Part shown: positions 8,505 through 16,795 of the stretch, in pieces | Numbering within the stretch: position 1 is the stretch's first letter | Layout of the letters: the number at the start of each line of letters is the position of its first letter | Origin: Bordetella genomosp. 13 | Lineage (GTDB): Bacteria > Pseudomonadota > Gammaproteobacteria > Burkholderiales > Burkholderiaceae_B | Direction: 5' to 3' | Length of the DNA stretch: 64,000 bases | NCBI RefSeq assembly: GCF_002119665.1 | Contig: NZ_CP021111.1 | Location: forward strand, 62,001 to 126,000 | Program-made: the position numbers and the translations under genes | Notes under the pieces: generated by a model | What the model saw: the letters and a program-made list of their open reading frames with translations, nothing else | Database searches by the model: none | Told to the model about the DNA's origin: nothing

Positions 8505-9338
8505 ATGTCCACGACTTCGCTGCATTCGAAAACCGATATGCGTCTTGGCCTGGCCGTTACGCTGGCCGTGGCCGCCTTTCTCATCGGTCCGGTGGTCTTG
8601 TCGGTGCTGGCCGGGCTGACGCGCAATTACTTCGTCGGCCTGTCCAGCGGCCTGACGCTGCGCTGGGTGGCGCAGGTGTGGGACCTGTATGCCGACACCA
8701 TCTGGCGTTCGCTGGCGGTGGCGGTGCTGACCTTGGTCGTGTGCACGCTGGTCGGCGTGCCCGCCGCCTGGGTCCTTACGCTGCATCGCGGCCGCGTGGC
8801 GCGCGCGCTGGAAGAGCTGCTGACGCTGCCCGTGGCCGTGCCGGGGCTGGCTTCGGCCCTGGCGCTGATCGTGTCGTGGGGCACGCTGCCCGGCCTGCGC
8901 GGCAGCACGGCATTCATCGTCATCGGCCATGTGCTGTTCACGCTGCCGTTCATGGTGCGCGCGGCGCGCGCCAGCATGGCGGGCGCCGGCCTGGCCGCCC
9001 TGGACGAGGCCGCGGCCACGCTCGGCGCATCGCGCATGCGCCGCTTCATGGACATCGTGGTGCCCAATGCGGCGCCCGGCATCGTCACGGGCGGGCTGAC
9101 GGTGCTGACGCTTTCCATTGGCGAATTCAACCTGACCTGGCTGTTGCACACGCCTCTTACCAAGACCCTGCCCGTGGGCCTGGCCGACAGCTATGCGTCG
9201 ATGCGGCTCGAGGTCGCATCGGCCTACACCCTGGTCTTCCTGCTGATGCTGATGCCCTTGCTGGTCGGCCTGCAGTGGCTGGCCAGACAAGGCCGGCAGC
9301 GCGAGCCGCGCGCCGGCGAACCTGGATCGTCCCGATGA
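8505..9338 (+). CDS. ABC transporter permease
   Basis: A 277-residue membrane protein, partner of the preceding permease. The EAA loop appears as LDEAAATLGASRMRRFMDIVVP (about 165-186). Hydrophobic segments span most of the chain, beginning with LGLAVTLAVAAFLIGPVVL. It follows the first permease by 17 bases, and its stop codon overlaps the ATPase start (ATGA), so the three are almost certainly one transcript and one complex. Confidence 0.88.
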   Translation: MSTTSLHSKTDMRLGLAVTLAVAAFLIGPVVLSVLAGLTRNYFVGLSSGLTLRWVAQVWDLYADTIWRSLAVAVLTLVVCTLVGVPAAWVLTLHRGRVARALEELLTLPVAVPGLASALALIVSWGTLPGLRGSTAFIVIGHVLFTLPFMVRAARASMAGAGLAALDEAAATLGASRMRRFMDIVVPNAAPGIVTGGLTVLTLSIGEFNLTWLLHTPLTKTLPVGLADSYASMRLEVASAYTLVFLLMLMPLLVGLQWLARQGRQREPRAGEPGSSR

Positions 9339-10315
9339 GCAACACCGTTTCAATCACCTTGCAGCAGTGCGCCAAGACGTGGCCCGACGGCACGCGTGCG
9401 CTGCAGCCGCTGGACCTGCACGTGCCCGGCGGCGAGATCCTGGCGCTGCTGGGCCCTTCGGGCTGCGGCAAGACCACGCTGCTGCGCCTGGTATGCGGCC
9501 TGGAGCAGGCGGATGCCGGCGGCCGCATCGTGTATGGCGACGAGGAGGTCACCGCGCAGCCGCCCGAGGCGCGCGGCGTGGGCGTGGTGTTCCAGAACTA
9601 CGCGCTGTTTCCCAACATGACGGTGGCGGACAACGTGGGCTATGGCCTGCGTGTGCGCGGCCACGATGCGGCCGCGCGCGCGCGCCGCGTGCGCGAGATG
9701 CTGGAGCTGGTGCGCATGCACGAGTACGCCGGCCGCGCCGTCACGCAGTTGTCCGGCGGCCAGCGCCAGCGCGTGGCGCTGGCGCGCGCCCTGGCCATCG
9801 AGCCGCGCGTGCTGCTGCTGGACGAACCATTGACGGCGCTGGACGCCAAGCTGCGCGAGCACCTGCGCGTCGAGCTGTCGCAGATGCTGCGCCATCTGGG
9901 CATCACCACGCTGATCGTCACGCATGACCAGGACGAGGCCATGATGCTGGGCGACCGCATCGCCGTCATGTCCGCCGGCCGGATCGAGCAGATCGGCACC
10001 GCCGAGGTCCTGTATCGCCGGCCGGACACCGCGTTCGTGGCCGATTTCCTCGGAACCCTGTGCCGCTTGCGCGCCGATACGCAGGGGAGCATGCTGGTGC
10101 CGGGCGTGGAGAGCGTGTCCTTCCGCCCGCACCAGGCCGTGCTGCAGCCGCCGCATCCCGATGCCCTGCAGGGCCGCGTGCTGGCGCGGTTTTTCCTGGG
10201 CGCGTCGGTGCGCTACGAGATCGGACTGGACGATGGCCAGCGCTTCGCCGTCGTCGCGGCGCCCGACAGCGCCTACCAGCCCGGGCAACCGGTCAGCGTA
10301 CGACTGATTCTTTGA
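9335..10315 (+). CDS. ABC transporter ATP-binding protein
   Basis: A 326-residue ATPase of the PotA/FbpC/MalK type. Walker A is GPSGCGKTT (about 40-48), the Q-loop is VVFQNYALFP, the signature is LSGGQRQRVALARAL, Walker B is LLLDEPLTALDA, and the H-loop is VTHDQDEA. A C-terminal TOBE-like domain (after about residue 240, SVSFRPHQAVL) is shorter than in UgpC. It energises the two permeases just upstream. Confidence 0.92.
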   Translation: MSNTVSITLQQCAKTWPDGTRALQPLDLHVPGGEILALLGPSGCGKTTLLRLVCGLEQADAGGRIVYGDEEVTAQPPEARGVGVVFQNYALFPNMTVADNVGYGLRVRGHDAAARARRVREMLELVRMHEYAGRAVTQLSGGQRQRVALARALAIEPRVLLLDEPLTALDAKLREHLRVELSQMLRHLGITTLIVTHDQDEAMMLGDRIAVMSAGRIEQIGTAEVLYRRPDTAFVADFLGTLCRLRADTQGSMLVPGVESVSFRPHQAVLQPPHPDALQGRVLARFFLGASVRYEIGLDDGQRFAVVAAPDSAYQPGQPVSVRLIL

Positions 10316-10344
10316 TCGACCGATCGATACTGATGGAGCGCGAG

Positions 10345-11166
10345 ATGCTTATTGCGCAGATTACCGACCTGCATATCCGCATGCCCGGCCAGAAGGCCTA
10401 CCGCGTGGTCGAGACCGACCGCTACCTGCCGCCCGCCGTGGCGGCCCTGAACGCGCTGGACCCTGCGCCCGACGTGGTGATGATCAGCGGCGACCTGACC
10501 GACTTCGGCCGCGAGGCCGAGTATGCCCACCTGAAGGGCATGCTGGACCGCCTGGCCGCGCCGTACTACCTGCTGCCGGGCAACCACGACGCGCGCGCCG
10601 AACTGCAGCGCGTCTTCGATGGTCATGCGTACCTCGGCAGCATGGACGGCTTCGTGCAGTACACGATCGAGGACTATCCGCTGCGGATGGTCGTGCTGGA
10701 CACCGTCGTACCCATGCAAAGCCATGGCGAGCTGTGCGAGCGCCGCCTGGACTGGCTGGCCGACCGCCTGGACGAACAGCCCGAGCGGCCCACCGTCATC
10801 GTCATGCACCACCCGCCGTTTCGCACCGGCATTGCGCACATGGACGCCATCGGCCTGCTGCAGGGCGCCGAGCGCTTCGAGGCCATCGTCGGCCGGCATC
10901 GCAACATCGAACGCATCATGTGCGGCCATCTGCATCGCACCATCTTCCGGCGCTATGCCGGCACGGTCGCGTCCACCGCGCCCAGCACGGCGCACCAGGT
11001 CGCGCTGGACCTGCGTCCCGATGGTCCTTCGGCTTTCAAGATGGAGCCCCCGGGCTACCACCTGCACGAGTGGCGCGACGGGGCGCTCGTGACCCACCAC
11101 GCGTACATCGGGGATTTCCCCGGCCCGTATCCGTTTCACGAAGACGGCGCGCTGATCGACGAGTGA
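10345..11166 (+). CDS. Calcineurin-like metallophosphodiesterase (GpdQ/CpdA type)
   Basis: A 273-residue binuclear metallophosphoesterase. The metal ligands appear in order: AQITDLHI (D-x-H, about 4-11), MISGDLTDFG (GD), LPGNHDAR (GNHD), VIVMHHPPF, and CGHLHRTIF (GHxH). The family cleaves phosphodiesters such as glycerophosphodiesters (GpdQ) or cyclic nucleotides (CpdA). The start at 10345 is preferred over the ATG at 10333 because GGAG lies six bases before it. It follows the first ABC importer and precedes an UgpBAEC-type importer, so it more likely handles an imported phosphodiester than cAMP. It lacks a signal peptide, so it should act in the cytoplasm. Confidence 0.85.
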   Translation: MLIAQITDLHIRMPGQKAYRVVETDRYLPPAVAALNALDPAPDVVMISGDLTDFGREAEYAHLKGMLDRLAAPYYLLPGNHDARAELQRVFDGHAYLGSMDGFVQYTIEDYPLRMVVLDTVVPMQSHGELCERRLDWLADRLDEQPERPTVIVMHHPPFRTGIAHMDAIGLLQGAERFEAIVGRHRNIERIMCGHLHRTIFRRYAGTVASTAPSTAHQVALDLRPDGPSAFKMEPPGYHLHEWRDGALVTHHAYIGDFPGPYPFHEDGALIDE

Positions 11167-11232
11167 CGAGCGCAGTGCGGTCCTGCCGCAGGCACGAGGC
11201 GGGCCCGATCTGACATAGGGCGGTCATGTTGA

Positions 11233-11267
11233 GCGGCCAGAATGAAAAGGATTTCATTCGAGGCCGC
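11233..11267. promoter_or_regulatory. 35-bp dyad (operator or hairpin) before the UgpC-type gene
   Basis: Two nested inverted repeats share one centre: inner arms GAATGAAA / TTTCATTC around AGGA, and outer arms GCGGCC / GGCCGC. It lies 30 bases upstream of the ATPase start, in the 130-base gap separating the phosphodiesterase from the second transporter. There is no T-run after it, so an operator is more likely than a terminator. Confidence 0.5.
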
Positions 11268-11296
11268 CGTCATCGCCGCGCCTCATCCCAGATCCC

Positions 11297-12328
11297 ATGC
11301 TCGTCCTGGAAAACCTCACCAAGCGATATGCCGATGCGACCGCCGTCGACAACGTCGGCTTCAGCGCGCCCGCCGGCAGCTTCACGGCCTTGCTCGGCCC
11401 TTCCGGCTGCGGCAAGTCGACCACGCTGCGCATGATTGCGGGACTGGATGAGCCGACCTCCGGCCGCATCCTCATCGGCGACCGCGACGTCACGCATCTG
11501 CCGCCCGCGCAGCGACGCATCTCGATGGTGTTCCAGTCGTATGCGCTGTTCCCGCACCTGTCGGTGCGGGAGAACCTGCTGTTCGGCCTGCGCGTGCGCC
11601 GCGAGCCCGCGCAGGACTACGCGCGCCGCCTGCAGCGCGTGGCGGGCCTGCTGGGCCTGCAGCCGCTGCTGGATCGCAAGCCGGCGCAATTGTCGGGCGG
11701 CCAGCAGCAGCGCGTGGCGCTGGGCCGCGCCGTCATCTCCGAGGCGCCTGTGTGCCTGATGGACGAGCCGCTGTCCAACCTCGATGCGCAACTGCGCCAC
11801 GACATGCGGCGCGAGATCCGCAACCTGCAGCGCGAGCTGGGCATCACCATGGTCTACGTCACGCACGACCAGACCGAGGCCATGAGCATGGCCGACCAGG
11901 TCGTGCTGATGCGCGCCGGACGCATCGAGCAGCTGGACACGCCCGCGGGCCTGTATGCGCGTCCCGCCACGCCGTTCGCCGCGCGCTTCATCGGCACGCC
12001 GCCCATGAACCTGATCAAGCTCGACACGTTGAACGGGCAGACCGTGGTTTCGGGCACGCACGGGCCGGCCATCGCCCGCGCCGCCGCGGGCGCGGCCCTG
12101 CTGGGCGTGCGGCCCGAGCACCTGCGCGTGGATGCCGCGGGCCATGCCGCCTCGGTACAGAACGTCGAGTACTTCGGCGCCGACTCCATCGTGCAATGCC
12201 GCCTGGGCGGCAGCCTGGTGGCCGTGCGCATGGCGGGACGCCCCGAGCTGCCGCGCGGCTCGCACATCGGCCTGGCGTGGGACGCCAGCCACCAGCATTT
12301 CTTCACCGCCGAGCAGGCGGCTCACTGA
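11297..12328 (+). CDS. ABC transporter ATP-binding protein, UgpC/MalK type
   Basis: A 343-residue ATPase with all motifs: GPSGCGKST (Walker A, about 33-41), FQSYALFPHL (Q-loop), LSGGQQQRVALGRAV (signature), LMDEPLSNLDAQ (Walker B) and VTHDQTEAMSMAD (H-loop). The C-terminal TOBE regulatory domain (about 240-343) has LLGVRPEHLRV, as in UgpC and MalK. Unlike the first transporter, the ATPase gene comes first in this operon. Length and motif details fit glycerol-3-phosphate/maltose-type importers; the sugar or phosphate ligand is not decided by sequence alone. Confidence 0.92.
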   Translation: MLVLENLTKRYADATAVDNVGFSAPAGSFTALLGPSGCGKSTTLRMIAGLDEPTSGRILIGDRDVTHLPPAQRRISMVFQSYALFPHLSVRENLLFGLRVRREPAQDYARRLQRVAGLLGLQPLLDRKPAQLSGGQQQRVALGRAVISEAPVCLMDEPLSNLDAQLRHDMRREIRNLQRELGITMVYVTHDQTEAMSMADQVVLMRAGRIEQLDTPAGLYARPATPFAARFIGTPPMNLIKLDTLNGQTVVSGTHGPAIARAAAGAALLGVRPEHLRVDAAGHAASVQNVEYFGADSIVQCRLGGSLVAVRMAGRPELPRGSHIGLAWDASHQHFFTAEQAAH

Positions 12329-12373
12329 CCCCAGGCCGGCCACGGCGATCACCACGGAAAGAGGAAAGACCCC

Positions 12374-13669
12374 ATGCGACGCATCGTACTGAAGACCCTG
12401 GCGGCCGTCCTGGCCTGCACCGCGCTGGCGCTGCCCGCCCATGCGCAGAAGCCTCCGGTGGAAGTCGAGTTCTATTACCCGGTCGCGGTCGGCGGCCCGG
12501 TCACGAAGATCGTGGACGGCATGGCCGAGCAGTTCAACCGCGAGAACCCCGACATCCGCATCAAGCCGGTGTACGCCGGGTCGTACCAGGATTCCGTGGC
12601 CAAGGCGCTGACGGCGCAGAAAGGCGGCAACCCGCCGCAGTTGGCCGTGCTGCTGTCCACCGACATGTACACGCTGATCGACGAAGACGCCATCGTGCCG
12701 ATCGACACGCTGGCCACGTCCGCCGAGGACAAGCAGTGGCTGGGCGGCTTCTACGATGCCTTCATGCAGAACAGCCGCACCGGCGGCCATGTGTGGGGCG
12801 TGCCTTTCCAGCGCTCCACCATCGTCATGTACTACAACAAAGCGCTGTTCAAGCAGGCCGGCCTGGATCCCGAGCGCGCGCCGGCCACCTGGGCCGAGCT
12901 GGTCGAGTACGCAGGCAAGCTCACCAAAAAGGACGCGTCGGGCAACGTCACGCAATGGGGCATCGAGATTCCCTCGGGCGGCGCGTTCGCCTATTGGCTG
13001 TTCCAGGCGCTTACCACCCCGAACGGCGCCATCCTGATGAATGAGGCCGGCAACGAGGTGTACCTGGACAAGCCCGAGGTGATCCAGGCGGCCGAGTTCT
13101 GGCACGACCTGGCCTACAAGCACGGCGTCATGCCCAAGGGCACCATCGACTGGGGCACCACGCCCAAGGACTTCCTCGAGAAGAAGGCCGCCATCGTATG
13201 GACCACCACGGGCAACCTGACCAACATCCGCAGCAACGCCAGCTTCCCGTTCGGCGTGGCGATGATGCCCAAGAGCACGCGCGGCGGCAGTCCCACCGGC
13301 GGCGGCAACTTCTACGTGTTCAAGAAGGCCACGCCCGAGCAGCAGCAGGCCGCGCTGAAATTCGCGAAGTGGGCCACCACGCCCGAGCGCGCCGCCGACT
13401 GGAGCATCGCCACCGGCTATGTGGCCGTGACGCCGGCCGCCTGGCAGACCGAGAAGATGAAGAAGTACGTTGCCGAGGTGCCCGCCGCCGAAGTGGCGCG
13501 CAACCAGCTGGCCGTCAGCGTGGCCGAATTCTCCACGCACGAGAACCAGCGCGTCACCAAAGTGCTGAACGACGCCCTGCAGGCCGCGCTGACCGGGGCC
13601 AAGACGCCCAAGCAGGCGCTGACGGATGCGCAGCGCGAGGCCGAGCGCGTCCTGCGGCCCTACAAGTAA
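12374..13669 (+). CDS. ABC transporter substrate-binding protein, UgpB-like
   Basis: A 431-residue secreted binding protein with a signal peptide ending near AHAQ (about residue 24), close in length to UgpB. The pattern of FNRENPDIRIKPVYAGSY, VMYYNKALFKQAGLDPE, MTTxSGSLANIR-like TTTGNLTNIRSNASF, GGGNFYVFK and a closing KTPKQALTDAQREAERVL resembles UgpB of enteric bacteria. UgpB binds glycerol 3-phosphate or glycerophosphocholine. With the upstream phosphodiesterase, this supports a glycerophosphodiester/glycerol-phosphate system, though sugars remain possible. Confidence 0.87.
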   Translation: MRRIVLKTLAAVLACTALALPAHAQKPPVEVEFYYPVAVGGPVTKIVDGMAEQFNRENPDIRIKPVYAGSYQDSVAKALTAQKGGNPPQLAVLLSTDMYTLIDEDAIVPIDTLATSAEDKQWLGGFYDAFMQNSRTGGHVWGVPFQRSTIVMYYNKALFKQAGLDPERAPATWAELVEYAGKLTKKDASGNVTQWGIEIPSGGAFAYWLFQALTTPNGAILMNEAGNEVYLDKPEVIQAAEFWHDLAYKHGVMPKGTIDWGTTPKDFLEKKAAIVWTTTGNLTNIRSNASFPFGVAMMPKSTRGGSPTGGGNFYVFKKATPEQQQAALKFAKWATTPERAADWSIATGYVAVTPAAWQTEKMKKYVAEVPAAEVARNQLAVSVAEFSTHENQRVTKVLNDALQAALTGAKTPKQALTDAQREAERVLRPYK

Positions 13670-13684
13670 GTCGCGGGCCCGGTC

Positions 13685-14623
13685 ATGGCAACGCACACGT
13701 CCCGCGACGCGGCGGCCGGCCGGGCCACCGCTGGCTGGCGCGCCCGGGCGGGCAGCGGCATGACGCAGGTCTATGCCTGGCTGCTGTTGCTGCCCGCCGT
13801 GGCGCTGCTGGCGGCGTTCACGCACTATCCCGCGCTGGCCACGATATGGCACAGTTTCTACACCACGCCCAAGGGCAGCCGGCCGGCGCGCTTCGCCGGC
13901 CTGGACAACTACGCCGCGCTGCTGGACGATCCCGTCTTCTGGCAGGCGCTGTGGAACAACCTGTGGGTGGCGCTGGTGACGGTGCCGCTGTCCATCGCCA
14001 TCTCGCTGGCGATGGCGTTGTGGGTCGACCGCAGGCTGCCGGGCCGCGGCCTGCTGCGCATGGCGTACTTCACGCCCACGGTGCTGCCCATGGTGGCCGT
14101 GGCGAACATCTGGCTGTTCTTCTACACGCCGCAGTACGGCCTGATCGCGCAGGCGATGCAGGCCGTGGGCCTGCCCGGAGTCAACTGGCTGGGCAGCCGC
14201 GAGACCGTGCTGCCAGCGATGATGGCCGTCACGGTCTGGAAGGAAGCGGGCTTCTTCATGATCTTCTATCTGGCGGCCCTGCAGTCCATGTCGCCCGCGC
14301 TGCGCGAGGCGGCGTTGCTCGAGGGCGCGTCGCGCTGGCAGTACTTTCGCCGCGTGCTGTGGCCGCTGCTGATGCCCACCACGCTGTTCGTGCTGGTCAA
14401 CGCGCTGATCAACGCGTTCCGCATGGTCGACCACGTGGTGGTGATGACGCGCGGCGGTCCGGACAACGCCAGCACGCTGCTGCTGTACTACATCTACCAG
14501 GTCGGGTTCAGTTTCTGGGACAGCGCCTATGCCGCCACGCTGACCGTGGTGCTGCTGGCGGTGCTGGCGCTGGTCACGCTGCTGAAGTTCCGCTGGCTCG
14601 ACCGCAGGACGCACTACCAATGA
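13685..14623 (+). CDS. ABC transporter permease, UgpA-like
   Basis: A 312-residue sugar/glycerol-phosphate-type permease of the MalF/UgpA branch. After a polar N-terminus of about 30 residues come six hydrophobic segments; the EAA loop is LREAALLEGASRWQYFRRVLWP (about 203-224). It starts 15 bases after the binding-protein gene, and its stop overlaps the next permease's ATG (ATGA). It forms the channel with the next gene product. Confidence 0.88.
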   Translation: MATHTSRDAAAGRATAGWRARAGSGMTQVYAWLLLLPAVALLAAFTHYPALATIWHSFYTTPKGSRPARFAGLDNYAALLDDPVFWQALWNNLWVALVTVPLSIAISLAMALWVDRRLPGRGLLRMAYFTPTVLPMVAVANIWLFFYTPQYGLIAQAMQAVGLPGVNWLGSRETVLPAMMAVTVWKEAGFFMIFYLAALQSMSPALREAALLEGASRWQYFRRVLWPLLMPTTLFVLVNALINAFRMVDHVVVMTRGGPDNASTLLLYYIYQVGFSFWDSAYAATLTVVLLAVLALVTLLKFRWLDRRTHYQ

Positions 14624-15420
14624 GCCGCACGCTCGACACCCTGGCCGCCTGGTTGCTGGGCCTGATCTGGATCCTGCCGCTGGCCTATGCGGCCTGGGCG
14701 GCCTTCCACCCCGCGGCGTATGCCACGCGCTTCGACCTGCTGGCGCCGCTGACGCTGGACAACTTCGTGCGCGCCTGGCAGTCGGCGCCCTTTCCGCGCT
14801 ATCTGCTGAACACCTTCGCGCTGGTGACGATGGTGCTGGCGGCGCAGATGGTGCTGTGCACGCTGGCCGCGTATGCGTTCGCGCGCTTCGCGTTCCGCGG
14901 GCGCGACGCGCTGTTCCTGCTGGTGCTGGTGCAGCTGATGGTGATGCCGGACATGCTGATCGTGGAAAACTACCGCACGATGAGCCAGCTGGGCGTGCGC
15001 GACACGGTGTTCGCGGTGGGGCTGCCGTATTTCGCGTCGGCGTTCGGCATATTCCTGCTGCGCCAGACGTTCAAGACGGTGCCGCGCGAACTTGAGGATG
15101 CGGCGCGCGTCGAGGGCGCGGGGCCGCTGCAGGTGCTGCTGAAGGTCTACGTGCCGATGGCCAGGCCGATGTACGTGGCCTACGGGCTGGTGTCGGTCAG
15201 CCATCACTGGAACAACTTCCTGTGGCCGCTGATCATCACGAATTCGGTGGAGTCGCGGCCGCTCACCGTGGGGTTGCAGGTGTTTTCTTCCACCGACCAG
15301 GGGATCGACTGGTCGGTGATCACGGCGGCCACGTTGTTGTCCGCGGGGCCGTTGCTGGTGGCGTTTCTGTTGTTCCAGCGTCAGTTCGTGCAGTCGTTCA
15401 TGCGGGCGGGGATACGCTGA
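14620..15420 (+). CDS. ABC transporter permease, UgpE-like
   Basis: A 266-residue permease of the MalG/UgpE branch. The EAA loop is LEDAARVEGAGPLQVLLKVYVP (about 155-176), and the early WILPLAYAAWAAF segment is the first membrane span. It is the last gene of the operon; a large palindromic repeat starts 33 bases downstream and may stop transcription. Confidence 0.88.
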   Translation: MSRTLDTLAAWLLGLIWILPLAYAAWAAFHPAAYATRFDLLAPLTLDNFVRAWQSAPFPRYLLNTFALVTMVLAAQMVLCTLAAYAFARFAFRGRDALFLLVLVQLMVMPDMLIVENYRTMSQLGVRDTVFAVGLPYFASAFGIFLLRQTFKTVPRELEDAARVEGAGPLQVLLKVYVPMARPMYVAYGLVSVSHHWNNFLWPLIITNSVESRPLTVGLQVFSSTDQGIDWSVITAATLLSAGPLLVAFLLFQRQFVQSFMRAGIR

Positions 15421-15453
15421 ATCCAGTGATCGGGGCGTGTGTCGCTCGAAGGC

Positions 15454-15589
15454 GTCCTCGTTGAGAGTTGAGCGCGCGTGCCGGGCAAGTCAGTCGGCTC
15501 GGGCGCGCCATCAGGCGCCCTCGGCCCCCCTGCGGGGGGCTGCCCTCCTTCCAATTGCCCGTCCCGCGCGCTCAACTCTCAACGAGGAC
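15454..15589. repeat. Palindromic intergenic repeat, copy A
   Basis: Two perfect 25-base inverted arms (15454-15478 and 15565-15589, reading GTCCTCGTTGAGAGTTGAGC from the left) enclose an 86-base core. The core holds GGGCGCGCCATCAGGCGCCC, a CCCCCCTGCGGGGGG hairpin, and CCAATTGCCC. The same core recurs at 26387-26537 and, inverted, at 26771-26905, but the arms differ in sequence there. The rest of the 15421-15700 gap shows nothing else recognisable. A large cruciform or bidirectional terminator is the simplest reading. Confidence 0.8.
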
Positions 15590-15700
15590 TCACACCAGCG
15601 GCATGCGCGCGGCCCCGGTCACTGTCTGGCTGGCAGGTGGGCCGGCAGCGGTCGTTGATTGGATGGCCGCCTCCGCAGACGGACGGAGCGGCTTCAGAGC

Positions 15701-16018
15701 TCAATAGCCGACCGTCAATCCCGGCAGGTCTACCGTGATGCGGGGCTTGCCCAGGGCCAGGGCGGCCTGTTGGGCGAATTCGTTGGCTTGCTTGGCGTCG
15801 GTGGACAGCAGGTCATGGCCCAGGGCATCGGCTACGCCCATGATCTTGTCCAGCAGCAGGACCTTGCCGCTGGGGCGCAGGGGTTCGCAGCCCAGGGTGT
15901 TCCAGGCGCTGTCGAACCAGTCGCGCGCCTGGGCGGCGTGCTGGGGCGTGGGGTCTACGTCGACCGAGAGGTCGACCGTGTGGCGGGCGTCGAAGATCAC
16001 GGTAACGTCGGTGCGCAT
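15701..16018 (-). CDS. Hypothetical protein, 105 residues
   Basis: I do not recognise this protein. It begins MRTDVTVIFDARHTVDLSVD and contains ARDWFDSAWNTLGCEPLRPSG, VLLLDKIMGVADALG and a closing KPRITVDLPGLTVGY. It has no signal peptide or membrane span, and codon use (G/C-rich third positions) matches real genes. A purine-rich stretch (AGGAGACA) precedes the ATG, which supports translation. It is transcribed away from the following DUF1840-type gene's end, with a 142-base gap between them. Confidence 0.72.
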   Translation of the reverse strand: MRTDVTVIFDARHTVDLSVDVDPTPQHAAQARDWFDSAWNTLGCEPLRPSGKVLLLDKIMGVADALGHDLLSTDAKQANEFAQQAALALGKPRITVDLPGLTVGY

Positions 16019-16160
16019 GCTTGTCTCCTGGGATGTCGCGGTGCCGGCGGGCGGCTGAGAGTATGCGGCAAAAGCGGCGGAGGGAATGTCGGTCGTGCGA
16101 CATTGCGCGGCGCGCGCCGTGCCTCGCGCAGCGCCGCGCGATCTGCGGCGTGTGCCGCCG

Positions 16161-16508
16161 CTACCAGCCTCGCGAGGTTTCCCAGGTGACGTCCTCGCCG
16201 GCTTCCAGGGACCTGCGCATCATGTCCAGCAGGGGGAAGGCGCGCTGGTGCAGGCCGACGTGCTGGTCGATGGGGTGCACCGGCGGCTTGTCGGGGTCGT
16301 GCTCGTCCTCGTCGGGGTTGTGGCGGTCTTCGGCCTTGATGACGCGCTCGAGTCCGGCGATGGCGCTGGCCAATTGTTCGCGGGTGAAGACGCCGCGCTC
16401 GGGAATCTTGTCTCCGTACGATTTGCCTGCCGCGCGCAGCAGGCCATGGACATCGTCGCTGCGCATCAGGATGTCCGCCGTTACCTTGGAATGAAAAGTG
16501 ACCAGCAT
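16161..16508 (-). CDS. DUF1840-family protein
   Basis: A 115-residue soluble protein starting MLVTFHSKVTADILMRSDDV and ending near DVTWETSRGW. This layout matches the small beta-proteobacterial DUF1840 family, whose role is unknown. The segment DRHNPDEDEHDPDKPP is a very acidic linker. The start at 16508 is chosen over one at 16592 because AGGAG lies just before it and the family begins with this motif. It is divergent from argS across 287 bases that show no other clear signal. Confidence 0.82.
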   Translation of the reverse strand: MLVTFHSKVTADILMRSDDVHGLLRAAGKSYGDKIPERGVFTREQLASAIAGLERVIKAEDRHNPDEDEHDPDKPPVHPIDQHVGLHQRAFPLLDMMRRSLEAGEDVTWETSRGW

Positions 16509-16795
16509 GTCGTCGTCTCCTGAAAGGATAATTCCATACACTACCGCACCCCGCAGCGTGCTGCCAGCCTGCGACGGGCCGCGCCGCGGCATCGCGGGCC
16601 GGATCCCCGCGCGGCCTCAGGCCCGCCGCGGCGTCGCAACGCCGGATTCGGCCTCAATTCAGCTATGATCTAGGCGATTTGCCGGCCTGCCGCCTCGTGC
16701 CGCACCAGCGCCGGCATGCCCCGGCCAAAGGGCCCGCGGGCGCATGGGAATATCCCGCCCGCACGTGCTTCCACTGAATCATTCTCCGGTCATCC

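Noticed and set aside
11270..14620. A 1116-codon open frame on the minus strand opposite the UgpC/B/A-type genes
   Set aside because: It is antisense to well-supported transporter genes, is made of Arg/His/Gln/Gly-rich low-complexity sequence and has no domain. High G+C third positions create such frames.
16085..16104. AATGTCG / CGACATT inverted repeat between two small genes
   Set aside because: The arms are only seven bases with no T-run and no clear link to a promoter; too weak to list.
16664..16669. TATGAT as a -10 box for argS
   Set aside because: No matching -35 is found at the right distance; it is likely chance.
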